From Gemmatimonadota bacterium (GTDB lineage: Bacteria > Gemmatimonadota > Gemmatimonadetes > Palauibacterales > Palauibacteraceae), in contig JAUVPT010000070.1 of NCBI GenBank assembly GCA_030598525.1, forward strand, positions 1-7,500: DNA of 7,500 nt, written 5' to 3'. The position numbers and the translations under genes were made by a program. This document shows positions 1-6,602 of this stretch, one piece after another (within the stretch, counting starts at the first letter, position 1; the number at the start of each line of letters is the position of its first letter). The notes under the pieces are model-generated. The model was not told the DNA's origin, did no database searches, and worked only from the letters and a program-made list of their open reading frames with translations.

Positions 1-350
1 ACCTCCTGGCCAACGCCCACCGAGAGCTACAGGACGCCGATGCGGCACTGGCCGTGCTTGAGCGGAGAGATGCCCTGGAGTTCGAGTTCCTGCGTTCCCA
101 GCTGACCTCCGTCTCCGAAAACGTGTACAGCGTTGAAGGCCAGGTGATGAACAAGAGCGCTACCGCCGGCCTGGAAGTCACCGTGCCGATCGATCTACTG
201 GGTGAGGGTGGAGAGATCATTGCAAGTGAAGAGCTGCTGATCACTCTTCCGGCGGCTGGAGAGGCGAGTTCGTTCCTCCTTCAGTTCCAGATCGAAGATG
301 CCGTATCAGGCTTCCAGTACAACCAAGACGGTTCTTCCGCCGACTCCTGA
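1..350 (+). CDS. 3' end of a gene for a protein with a C-terminal FxLYD-like domain (partial)
   Basis: The reading frame is open from base 3 to a TGA at 348-350 and shows the last 115 residues. The gene begins upstream of the window. The first ~35 visible residues are Ala/Leu/Glu-rich and amphipathic (LLANAHRELQDADAALAV), suggesting a helical or coiled-coil segment, possibly the end of a TPR-like array. The rest looks like a small beta domain: YSVEGQVMNKS, then VTVPIDLLGEGGEII, then LPAAGEASSFLLQF. This fits the FxLYD pattern of G-x-V-x-N-x-(S/T), a strand with a Leu-x-x-x-G turn, and a Pro/Gly-Glu turn before an aromatic strand. FxLYD domains usually occur in secreted or membrane-anchored proteins, but no signal peptide or anchor is visible because the N-terminus is missing. 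The gene is followed by its own terminator and is not part of the downstream operon. The exact function is unknown. Confidence 0.7.
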   Translation, partial: LLANAHRELQDADAALAVLERRDALEFEFLRSQLTSVSENVYSVEGQVMNKSATAGLEVTVPIDLLGEGGEIIASEELLITLPAAGEASSFLLQFQIEDAVSGFQYNQDGSSADS

Positions 351-370
351 GTCAGAGATTCGTCGAGAGG

Positions 371-407
371 CGGGCGGGGATTCGATTTCGGATTCCCGCC
401 CGTTTTG
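371..407 (+). terminator. Intrinsic (Rho-independent) terminator
   Basis: An 11-bp stem is formed by CGGGCGGGGAT (371-381) and ATTCCCGCCCG (392-402), with one G-T wobble and a 10-base loop. TTTTG follows immediately. It lies 20 bases after the stop codon of the upstream gene and before the next promoter, so it separates the two transcription units. Confidence 0.85.
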
Positions 408-431
408 TCATCTACAGCCCTGCGTCCCCAG

Positions 432-460
432 TTGGAAGCACTGCTCGGCGCAGGTATATT
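432..460 (+). promoter_or_regulatory. Predicted sigma70-type promoter of the eight-gene operon
   Basis: A -35-like TTGGAA (432-437, 4/6 to consensus) is followed after exactly 17 bases by TATATT (455-460, 5/6 to consensus). Transcription would start near 467, giving a leader of about 38 bases before the ATG at 505. It is the only good promoter match between the terminator and the first gene. No extended -10 TG is present. Assignment is by motif and position only. Confidence 0.6.
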
Positions 461-466
461 GCGCCG
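446..466. promoter_or_regulatory. Operator-like inverted repeat centred on the -10 box
   Basis: CGGCGCA (446-452) and TGCGCCG (460-466) are perfect 7-base inverted arms separated by 7 bases (GGTATAT). The 21-bp dyad covers the whole -10 hexamer and reaches the expected transcription start. A repressor dimer bound here would block RNA polymerase, so the likely role is negative control of the operon. The protein is unknown. The geometry does not fit classic MerR activator sites, which lie between -35 and -10 in a 19-20 bp spacer. A chance GC-rich palindrome remains possible. Confidence 0.4.
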
Positions 467-504
467 GCAACTTCGACACCCATGTCCTGTGCAGGGAACA
501 CTGA

Positions 505-1782
505 ATGGTCCGCGTCGCGCGGGTAAGGCGTAACTCGATCGGCGCCGACCTGGAGATACCTCCCGGTGCAGCGCTCATCTCGATCAACGGACGGGATCTT
601 CGCGATTCCCTCGACCTTCGCTTCTACGAAGCCGACGCGGAGGTCCGTCTGGAGACGCGCCTGCCATCCGGACAGTCGGTCGTCTACGAGATCGAGAAAC
701 ACCCGGACGAGCCTCTGGGACTGATTCCGGAGGCGGACAAGGTACGCCGCTGCACCAACGCGTGTCCGTTCTGCTTCGTGAAGGGAAACCCCAAGGCGAG
801 CCGGTTGAGGCAGCCGCTGTACGTCAAGGACGACGACTATCGTCTCTCATTCATGTTCGGTCACTACGTAACGCTTACCAACCTCCGGGATGACGACTGG
901 GAACGTATCTTCGAACAGCGTCTCAGCCCGTTGTATGTGAGCGTTCACGCAACGGACCCCGAGGCCCGGCTTCGCATGCTCATCAACCCGAAAGCGGCGC
1001 GGATCGGAGAGCACCTGGACCGACTCCAGTCGGGTTCGATCCAGGTGAACGCTCAGGTCGTGCTGTGCCCCGGGATCAATGACGGCAAGGTCCTCGAGCG
1101 TACGATTACGGACCTGTACGCGCGCGAAGACCAGATTATGTCGCTTTCGATCGTGCCGGTCGGGCTGACTGAGTTCAACTCCGATCGGGGTGTCCGGACC
1201 CTGAGTGTCGAAGAGTGCGCCCGAGCCCTCGCGATGGTGGACTCGATTCGGGAGCGCGCCCTGGAGGAGCGGGGTCGCGCATGGTGCTACGCGGCTGACG
1301 AGATGTTCCTGCAAGCGGGTCGCGAGCTACCGGATCCAGGCTATTTCGACGACCACGAGCTTGTTGCGAACGGCGTTGGAGCCGTATCAGCTCTTACGTC
1401 AGCGGTCCGCTCAGACCTCGATGACCTTCCGTCCCTGGAAGGAAAGAAGGTCGTGCTCTTGACGGGGACAGCGATGAGGCCGTACCTGGCCGACCTGGCT
1501 GACGAAGTCTCGGCCTCCACCGGAGCGGCGGTCACAACGGTGGCCGCCCACAACTCTCTCTACGGCCCGATGGTCACGACAGCCGGTCTGTTGGCCGGCG
1601 TCGATCATGCCCGGGCGCTTGATTCGTATCGCGACTTCGACCTGGCTCTCTTCAGTCGGACCGCTCTGAACGACCAGGACCTGTTTCTAGACGACCTGTC
1701 CCTCTCCGAGTTGAGACGGGACTTTCCCAAGTTGAGGATATGCCCATCGGAGCACGTGACGGACACGCTGCTGGCACTGTAG
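505..1782 (+). CDS. DUF512-family PDZ/Fe-S protein, putative radical-SAM-like oxidoreductase
   Basis: This 425-residue protein starts at ATG 505, with an AGGGA ribosome site 7 bases upstream. Residues ~1-65 resemble a PDZ-like domain (IPPGAALISINGRDL). A cysteine cluster CTNACPFCF follows (Cys83, Cys87, Cys90), matching the CxxxCxxC iron-sulfur ligand spacing of radical SAM proteins. Next is the family signature YVKDDDYRLSFMFGHYVTLTNL-type segment (residues ~106-127, shown here only as its first part, DDDYRLSF). Further family features are SVHATDPEARLRML, VLCPGINDG and a C-terminal DUF512 domain containing YAADEMFLQAG and ANGVGA. Length fits the family (about 430-450). Members are widespread in cyanobacteria and clostridia, usually annotated only as Fe-S oxidoreductases with no known substrate. 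The 3' end overlaps der by 43 bases, implying translational coupling. Family assignment is firm; the reaction is unknown. Confidence 0.88.
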   Translation: MVRVARVRRNSIGADLEIPPGAALISINGRDLRDSLDLRFYEADAEVRLETRLPSGQSVVYEIEKHPDEPLGLIPEADKVRRCTNACPFCFVKGNPKASRLRQPLYVKDDDYRLSFMFGHYVTLTNLRDDDWERIFEQRLSPLYVSVHATDPEARLRMLINPKAARIGEHLDRLQSGSIQVNAQVVLCPGINDGKVLERTITDLYAREDQIMSLSIVPVGLTEFNSDRGVRTLSVEECARALAMVDSIRERALEERGRAWCYAADEMFLQAGRELPDPGYFDDHELVANGVGAVSALTSAVRSDLDDLPSLEGKKVVLLTGTAMRPYLADLADEVSASTGAAVTTVAAHNSLYGPMVTTAGLLAGVDHARALDSYRDFDLALFSRTALNDQDLFLDDLSLSELRRDFPKLRICPSEHVTDTLLAL

Positions 1783-3113
1783 GCCTTCCGACCGTTGCGA
1801 TCGTGGGTCGGCCCAACGTGGGCAAGTCCACGTTGTTCAATCGCATCCTGGGCCGTCGGATCGCCATTGTAGCCGAACGCAGCGGGGTCACTCGAGACCG
1901 CCAGTTCGCCGAGGCTGAGTGGTCGGGAAGAGACTTCCTGCTGGTGGATACCGGAGGGATCAGCGACGTCTCCGAACGACCGCTCGACCGCGAGGTGCGA
2001 GTGCAGGTCCTCGCGGCCATCGAACGGTCCCAGGCCATCGTGCTGGTCACGGATGGGCGTGCCGGCATACACCCGGTCGACGAACACGTCGCAGATCTTC
2101 TCCGTCGATCCGGACGCCCCGTGGTCCTGGCCGTCAACAAGCTGGACGAGCCGGCCGGGGCCGTGGCGCAACACGAGTTTCATTCTCTCGGCCTGGGGGA
2201 GCCCGTGCCTGTCTCGGCTCTCAGCGGGAGGGGAAGTGGTGACCTGCTGGATCGGGTGGTCGCGGCGCTACCCGTTCCGGAGGAGACCGAAAGTACGCCC
2301 GTCAGTCTCAGGTTGGCCGTGATCGGAAAGCCCAACGTCGGAAAATCGAGCTTCGTCAATCGCCTGCTCGGGGAGGACCGAGTCCTGGTGCACGATGAGG
2401 CAGGAACCACCCGAGACGCGATCGATACCTACCTGGACTTCGAGGACGAGAGGGTCTGTCTTATCGATACGGCCGGCCTGCGTCGTCGTTCGCGCGTCGA
2501 CGACGACATCGAATTCTACAGTCGGCTGCGCGCCACATCTGCCATCCAGCGGTCGGATGTCTGTCTGCTGGTGGTCGATTGCGCCGCCGGGGTGACGAAT
2601 CAGGACTTTCGCATCGGAGAGGAAGCGTGGGACGCGGGACGGGGGCTCGTGCTTGTGGCGAACAAGTGGGACTTGATCGACGACCGGGGCCCCGACGCGC
2701 TCTCCATGTTCGAAAAGGAGCTTCGCGAGAGGGCCCACTACTTGAGGTGGGTACCGATCGTCACCACCTCGGCTCTGTCCGGAAAACGGGTGCAGAGGGT
2801 CATCGAACTGGCGCGGGAAGTACAGCGTGAGCGATCCCGCAGGATACCGACGTCCGAAGTGAATCGCGTACTCCGGAGTCTCATAGGCCGCAAGCAGCCT
2901 CCGCAGGGCGCACGAGGCGATGTCAGGATATACTACGGCGCTCAGGTGGATGTCGAACCACCTGTTTTCGTCCTGTGGTCGAACCGTCCCAAGGATCTGA
3001 AGACGTCCTATGTCCGCTACGTGTCGAACGGGTTCCGGAGGGAGTGGGGTTTCGTGGGATCGCCCCTCAGGATTTCCGCCCGCCAACGGCGCGAGGGGGA
3101 CCGCGACCCGTGA
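1740..3113 (+). CDS. der: Ribosome biogenesis GTPase Der (EngA)
   Basis: Der is an essential tandem GTPase that acts in assembly of the 50S ribosomal subunit. The first G domain has the P-loop GRPNVGKS (23-30), DTGG (70-73) and NKLD (133-136). The second has GKPNVGKSS (196-204), DTAG (243-246) and NKWD (308-311). A C-terminal KH-like domain follows (RIYYGAQVDVEPPVFVLW, then SNRPKDL and YVRYVSNGFR). The length of 457 aa is slightly above the usual ~435-450. The ATG at 1740 lies 43 bases inside the preceding DUF512 gene. No ATG, GTG or TTG occurs in frame between it and the P-loop, so about 16 extra residues precede the usual P-x-V-A-I-V-G start. The only ribosome-site-like GAGG is just 2 bases before the ATG, so initiation probably relies on coupling to the upstream gene. 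All GTPase motifs are intact. Confidence 0.97.
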   Translation: MPIGARDGHAAGTVGLPTVAIVGRPNVGKSTLFNRILGRRIAIVAERSGVTRDRQFAEAEWSGRDFLLVDTGGISDVSERPLDREVRVQVLAAIERSQAIVLVTDGRAGIHPVDEHVADLLRRSGRPVVLAVNKLDEPAGAVAQHEFHSLGLGEPVPVSALSGRGSGDLLDRVVAALPVPEETESTPVSLRLAVIGKPNVGKSSFVNRLLGEDRVLVHDEAGTTRDAIDTYLDFEDERVCLIDTAGLRRRSRVDDDIEFYSRLRATSAIQRSDVCLLVVDCAAGVTNQDFRIGEEAWDAGRGLVLVANKWDLIDDRGPDALSMFEKELRERAHYLRWVPIVTTSALSGKRVQRVIELAREVQRERSRRIPTSEVNRVLRSLIGRKQPPQGARGDVRIYYGAQVDVEPPVFVLWSNRPKDLKTSYVRYVSNGFRREWGFVGSPLRISARQRREGDRDP

Positions 3114-3140
3114 CGATACGCCGAGACGGGTGAAGGCCCT

Positions 3141-3761
3141 GTGACGGTCCTCCTGCTGGTCCTGGCCGCGTATCTGATGGGCTCCATTCCCACGAGCTAC
3201 CTCGTGGGGCGCCTGCATGGCATCGACCTTCGTGAGCACGGAAGCGGCAACCTGGGTGGAACCAACGCCTACCGCGTTATGGGCCTGGCCGCCGGGGTGC
3301 CCGTCGTGCTCGTGGATGTCGCCAAGGGTGTCATTCCCGCCTACTTCTTCCCGTCCTGGGACGGCGCCGCACTCGGTGACCTGGCGCTTCTCTACGGCCT
3401 GGCGGCGATCACCGGGCACGTGTGGTCCGTCTTCATGAGTTTCCGCGGCGGCAAGGGCGTTGCGACAGGCGCCGGAGTCCTGGTCGCTCTCGCACCCACG
3501 TCAGCCCTGATCGGCCTCCTCGTCTGGATCGGGGTCGTCTCGATCACTCGCATCGTATCCGTGGCTTCCATCTCCGCTGCCTCCCTTGTCCCCCTTTCGG
3601 CCTGGTTAACGGACGAGGCGACCTCCACAGTGCTGTTCTGTGCGGCCATCGCGATGTTCGTCTGGTGGACTCATCGCGACAACCTCGGGAAATTGGCCCG
3701 CGGGGAAGAGAACCGGTTCGGCCGGAATCCAGAGGCGTCAGATTCTTCGGGAAGAGGGTGA
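3141..3761 (+). CDS. plsY: Acyl-phosphate:glycerol-3-phosphate acyltransferase PlsY
   Basis: PlsY is an integral membrane enzyme that transfers the acyl group of acyl-phosphate to sn-glycerol-3-phosphate, making lysophosphatidic acid, the first committed phospholipid intermediate. The 206-residue product has several hydrophobic membrane segments and the family motifs: GSIPTSYLVG (14-23), GSGNLGGTNAYR (34-45), GHVWSVFMSFRGGKGVAT (92-109) and HRDNLGKLARGEENR (178-192). The second motif is usually close to GSGN(I/L)GATN, so the Ala-to-Gly change (GGTN) is a small variation. The start is GTG 3141 with GAAGG (3132-3136) 4 bases upstream and 27 bases after der. The next gene, gpsA, supplies its substrate, so the pair is functionally coherent. 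No plsX, the source of acyl-phosphate, is present in the window. Confidence 0.96.
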   Translation: MTVLLLVLAAYLMGSIPTSYLVGRLHGIDLREHGSGNLGGTNAYRVMGLAAGVPVVLVDVAKGVIPAYFFPSWDGAALGDLALLYGLAAITGHVWSVFMSFRGGKGVATGAGVLVALAPTSALIGLLVWIGVVSITRIVSVASISAASLVPLSAWLTDEATSTVLFCAAIAMFVWWTHRDNLGKLARGEENRFGRNPEASDSSGRG

Positions 3762-3763
3762 GC

Positions 3764-4780
3764 GTGGAGAATGACCGGATAGCCGTCCTCGGCGCCGGCA
3801 GTTGGGGCACGGCGCTGGCCAACGTGCTGGCCTCGAACGGGCATCCCACACGACTCTGGGCCTACGAGGCGGCGGTCGCTGAGGACGTCAGGGTGAATCA
3901 GCGGAACGACAAGTACCTGCCGGATGTCGAACTGGCGCCTTCCCTGGAATCGACGGCCGACATGGCGGAGTCCCTGGACGGCGCTACCGTGGTCGTGTCC
4001 GTCAGTCCCTCGCACGTGGTCCGGTCCGTCATGCAGGAGGCGGGCTCGCATATGGCCGGAATCCACCCGTTGATCGTGAGCGCGTCGAAAGGCATCGAGA
4101 TCCACACAGACCTGCGGATGAGCGAAGTGCTGCTTGAGGTACTCGGGGATGAGACGGCGGGGGGCTGTGTGGTCCTGTCCGGACCCAGCTTCGCGGCGGA
4201 ACTCGCCCGCCGGCTTCCGACGGCGGTGACCCTGGCGTCGAGCAACGAACGGAATGCGCAGCGAGTCCAGGGCCTGTTCCAGAACGATCACTTTCGCCTG
4301 TATACGCAGTCGGACCTCATCGGCACGGAGCTCGGCGGAGCGCTGAAGAACGTGATCGCCCTGGCGGCCGGAATCAGTGATGGACTTGGCCTCGGGACCA
4401 ACGCCCGAGCGGCGCTCATGACAAGGGGCCTCGCCGAAATCGGCCGCCTGGCGGAGTGCCTGGGGGGCGAGGGGGCAACGCTCGCAGGACTGGCTGGAGT
4501 CGGCGATCTTATCCTGACATGCACCGGCGACCTGAGCCGGAATCGCACGGTGGGCCTCGCCATCGGGCGCGGAGAATGCCTGGACGACGTGCTTGCCGGC
4601 ATGACTGCAGTCGCCGAGGGAGTGCGCACCACCGAGGCTGCCAGGGACCTGGCCGGACGCCAGGGGGTGGAAATGCCCATCATGGGGGCCGTATACTCCA
4701 TTCTGTACGAAAGCGTGGACCCAAGGCGGGCGCTTGCCCTCCTGATGTCTAGAGAGCCCAAGCCCGAGCGCTGGAGTTGA
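3764..4780 (+). CDS. gpsA: NAD(P)-dependent glycerol-3-phosphate dehydrogenase
   Basis: This cytosolic enzyme reduces dihydroxyacetone phosphate to sn-glycerol-3-phosphate, the backbone for phospholipids. The 338-residue length is typical. The N-terminal Rossmann domain has GAGSWG (10-15). SASKGIE (106-112, Lys109) and LSGPSFAAELAR (138-149) follow. The catalytic lysine region is ELGGALKNV (Lys195), with NARAALMTRGLAEIGRL (213-229) and GVGDLILTC (245-253) in the C-terminal helical domain. I chose GTG 3764 because GAGGG (3754-3758) ends 5 bases before it. GTG 3758, which overlaps the plsY stop as GTGA, would add only two residues and is also possible. The frame is open further upstream across plsY, but that part is a shadow with no family match. 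Close coupling to plsY suggests co-translation of consecutive pathway steps. Confidence 0.96.
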   Translation: MENDRIAVLGAGSWGTALANVLASNGHPTRLWAYEAAVAEDVRVNQRNDKYLPDVELAPSLESTADMAESLDGATVVVSVSPSHVVRSVMQEAGSHMAGIHPLIVSASKGIEIHTDLRMSEVLLEVLGDETAGGCVVLSGPSFAAELARRLPTAVTLASSNERNAQRVQGLFQNDHFRLYTQSDLIGTELGGALKNVIALAAGISDGLGLGTNARAALMTRGLAEIGRLAECLGGEGATLAGLAGVGDLILTCTGDLSRNRTVGLAIGRGECLDDVLAGMTAVAEGVRTTEAARDLAGRQGVEMPIMGAVYSILYESVDPRRALALLMSREPKPERWS

Positions 4781-4785
4781 GTTCG

Positions 4786-5142
4786 GTGGAAGACCGCATC
4801 GCCCCGAAGGAGTACTACTCGATTGGTGAGGTGTGCGAGCTCACCGGACTGAAACCGCACGTGCTGCGCTATTGGGAGACCCAGTTTCCGGCGCTGAGGC
4901 CGGCCAAGAACCGTGCCGGCAACCGCGTCTACCGGCGGAAGGAAATCAAGCTGGTGCACTTGCTCCGGCATCTCCTGTATGCCGAGAAGTACACGATCGA
5001 CGGCGCCCGTCACAAGCTTGATCAGCTGCGCAAAGAAGGGAAGCTGACGAGGGCAGCCCGAGTGGCGTGGGACCGGGAGACGGTCAGAGACCTGAGACGC
5101 GAGGCCGACGGCCTCCTGGACCTGTTGACGCTCGGCGAATGA
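4786..5142 (+). CDS. Small MerR-family DNA-binding regulator
   Basis: From GTG 4786 the product has 118 residues. GGAG (4773-4776) ends 9 bases upstream. A TTG at 4777, overlapping the gpsA stop as TTGA, would add three residues. Residues ~10-78 form a MerR-type winged helix-turn-helix: YYSIGEVCELTGLKPHVLRYW, interrupted here as YYSIGEVCELTG and LKPHVLRYWE, then a basic wing (AKNRAGNRVYRRKEI) and the dimer-helix segment HLLYAEKYTIDGARHKL. The remaining ~40 residues are charged and helical, probably a coiled coil. There is no effector-binding domain and only one cysteine (Cys17), so a metal-sensing role is unlikely. It resembles the short MerR-like proteins found beside housekeeping genes in several phyla. 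Its target and signal are unknown; the operon's own promoter is a possible target. The stop overlaps the surE start (ATGA). Confidence 0.88.
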   Translation: MEDRIAPKEYYSIGEVCELTGLKPHVLRYWETQFPALRPAKNRAGNRVYRRKEIKLVHLLRHLLYAEKYTIDGARHKLDQLRKEGKLTRAARVAWDRETVRDLRREADGLLDLLTLGE

Positions 5143-5933
5143 CCGCGGATAGCGAAGACAGCCAGCCCGCTTCCGTGGACCGCCCGACGATTCTCTGCAC
5201 CAACGACGATGGCATCCACGCTATTGGCCTCAAGACCCTCATCGACATCGCCTCGAGGCTGGGCGAGGTACGGGTCGTGGCGCCGGACCGTGAGCAGAGT
5301 GCCACGAGTCACTCTCTCACGGTTCATAGACCGCTCCGGGCCACACGCACTCCCGATGGGCATCACGTAATCGACGGCACTCCGACCGATTGCGTCCTCA
5401 TCGGCATCAACCAGCTCCTGGAGACTCCTCCCGATTTTGTTCTGTCCGGCGTCAACCATGGCCCCAACATGGGCGAAGATGTTCTCTACTCGGGCACGGT
5501 GGCGGCAGCTATGGAGGGCACGATTCTCGGGATCCCGGCGATCGCCATTTCCTATTCGAGTCGGGCGTCGGATCGGATTCCGGGCTATGCAGAGGTCCTC
5601 ACCGACCTGGTCGGCAGGCTGATCCGCCGGGAGGACTTCCCGGATGAGACGTTCTTCAACGTGAACCTTCCCGACATCCCGGTGGACGAGATGAAGGGGA
5701 TTCGGGTAACGACCCTCGGACGGCGGGTATATTCGGACTCGCTCACCCGGCGCGAGGACCCATCGGGCCGAGAGTATTTCTGGATCGGTGGGGGCGTGTC
5801 GAGCTGGACCGGCCGGGACGACTCCGACTTCCGAGCGGTGCAGGCCGGCTACGTGTCGATCACGCCGCTTCACCTCGACCTAACCAACTACCGCCTGATC
5901 AGCGAGGTCCGCTCTTGGATGCAGGGAGGATAG
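5139..5933 (+). CDS. surE: 5'/3'-nucleotidase SurE
   Basis: SurE is a metal-dependent phosphatase that removes phosphate from nucleoside monophosphates and is linked to stationary-phase survival. The 264-residue product shows the family metal-site elements in order: LCTNDDGIHAIGL (Asp23, Asp24), the DREQSATSHSL loop (Ser54), DGTPTDCV (79-86), and VLSGVNHGPNMGEDVLYSGT (101-120, Asn106). GTVAAAMEG and GIPAIAIS follow. The ATG at 5139 overlaps the preceding stop as ATGA, which favours it over GTG 5175, although about 16 residues then precede the conserved core. No strong ribosome site precedes it, as expected for coupled re-initiation. An open stretch upstream to 5067 lies inside the merR gene and is not counted. 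It is followed by pcm, a classic surE-pcm pairing also seen in Escherichia coli. Confidence 0.96.
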   Translation: MTADSEDSQPASVDRPTILCTNDDGIHAIGLKTLIDIASRLGEVRVVAPDREQSATSHSLTVHRPLRATRTPDGHHVIDGTPTDCVLIGINQLLETPPDFVLSGVNHGPNMGEDVLYSGTVAAAMEGTILGIPAIAISYSSRASDRIPGYAEVLTDLVGRLIRREDFPDETFFNVNLPDIPVDEMKGIRVTTLGRRVYSDSLTRREDPSGREYFWIGGGVSSWTGRDDSDFRAVQAGYVSITPLHLDLTNYRLISEVRSWMQGG

Positions 5934-6571
5934 ATCCCGCCTACTGGCGCGACCGGCGACGCCTGATCGAAGGCCTCCAGGCGAGCGGAGTCAATGACCT
6001 CGCCATCCTGCATGCCTTTGACGCCATCCCCAGGCACATGTTCGTTCCGGACGCGGTTCGCCACCGGTCGTATGACGATGTCGCCCTCCCGCTGGGCCAT
6101 GGGCAGACCATCTCCCGGCCCGGGGCTCACGCGTTGCACCTGGGGTTGGCAGGTCTGACGGGAGAGGAAAAGGTGCTCGAGATAGGAACGGGCTCAGGAT
6201 ATCAGACGGCACTCCTTAGCCAGCTCGCAGCCCACGTGTTTTCCGTGGAGACGGTACAGGAACTTGCGGATCTCGCCGAAGCCCGATTGCGGGACCTGGG
6301 CCTCGATAACGTGACCACGCGGTCCGGGGACGGGAGCGCCGGTTGGCCCGAAAACGCTCCCTACGATGTCATCCTGTGCGGGGCGGCGGCCCCACGGGTA
6401 CCACAGCCCCTCGTTGCACAACTCGTCCCGGGCGGTCGGCTGATCATCCCGGTGGGCGACGATTCCGGGCAGCACCTTGTCCGCGTCACCCTCGAGACCG
6501 ACGGCCAGTTGAGTGAGGAGACTGTGGACAGCGCCCGCTTCGTGCCATTGACAGGCGAAGAGGGATGGTGA
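5915..6571 (+). CDS. pcm: Protein-L-isoaspartate O-methyltransferase
   Basis: Pcm repairs age-damaged proteins by methylating L-isoaspartyl residues with S-adenosylmethionine. The 218-residue protein has the family N-terminus (IPRHMFVPDAVRHRSYDDVALPLGHG segment, key residues Pro39-Arg40 and Phe43-Val44), GQTISRP (63-69), the SAM-binding motif VLEIGTGSGYQTALLS (87-102), the acidic residue of motif II (VETVQ, 111-115), and APYDVILCGAAAP (148-160) with LVPGGRLIIPVG. The usual substrate-site motif is QTIS(Q/A)P followed by Tyr; here it reads QTISRPGAH. The start is TTG 5915, with AGCGAGG (5901-5907) 7 bases upstream and 19 bases of overlap with surE. The next good start would remove the conserved N-terminal helix. 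The AGGGAGGA at 5923-5930 is stronger but has no start codon after it. Family is certain; the exact start is likely. Confidence 0.94.
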   Translation: MDAGRIDPAYWRDRRRLIEGLQASGVNDLAILHAFDAIPRHMFVPDAVRHRSYDDVALPLGHGQTISRPGAHALHLGLAGLTGEEKVLEIGTGSGYQTALLSQLAAHVFSVETVQELADLAEARLRDLGLDNVTTRSGDGSAGWPENAPYDVILCGAAAPRVPQPLVAQLVPGGRLIIPVGDDSGQHLVRVTLETDGQLSEETVDSARFVPLTGEEGW

Positions 6572-6602
6572 TACCGGTGATGACTTCCTCCGGGCATGGC
6601 CG

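Noticed and set aside
298..504. Small + strand frame of 68 codons between the first gene and the DUF512 gene
   Set aside because: It runs through the terminator stem and the promoter, so it is most likely non-coding.
2268..3419. Long antisense frame of 383 codons opposite der and plsY
   Set aside because: It lies wholly opposite two well-identified genes, has no recognisable domain, and long antisense frames are expected in GC-rich codon usage.
3422..3763. Upstream extension of the gpsA frame across plsY
   Set aside because: It is the +1-type shadow of plsY with an Arg-rich, non-family sequence; GpsA proteins start at the Rossmann strand and the 338-residue form has the normal length.
5067..5138. 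Upstream extension of the surE frame inside the merR gene
   Set aside because: It is low-complexity and Arg/Gly/Pro-rich, has no match to SurE, and ATG 5139 overlaps the merR stop in the usual ATGA form.
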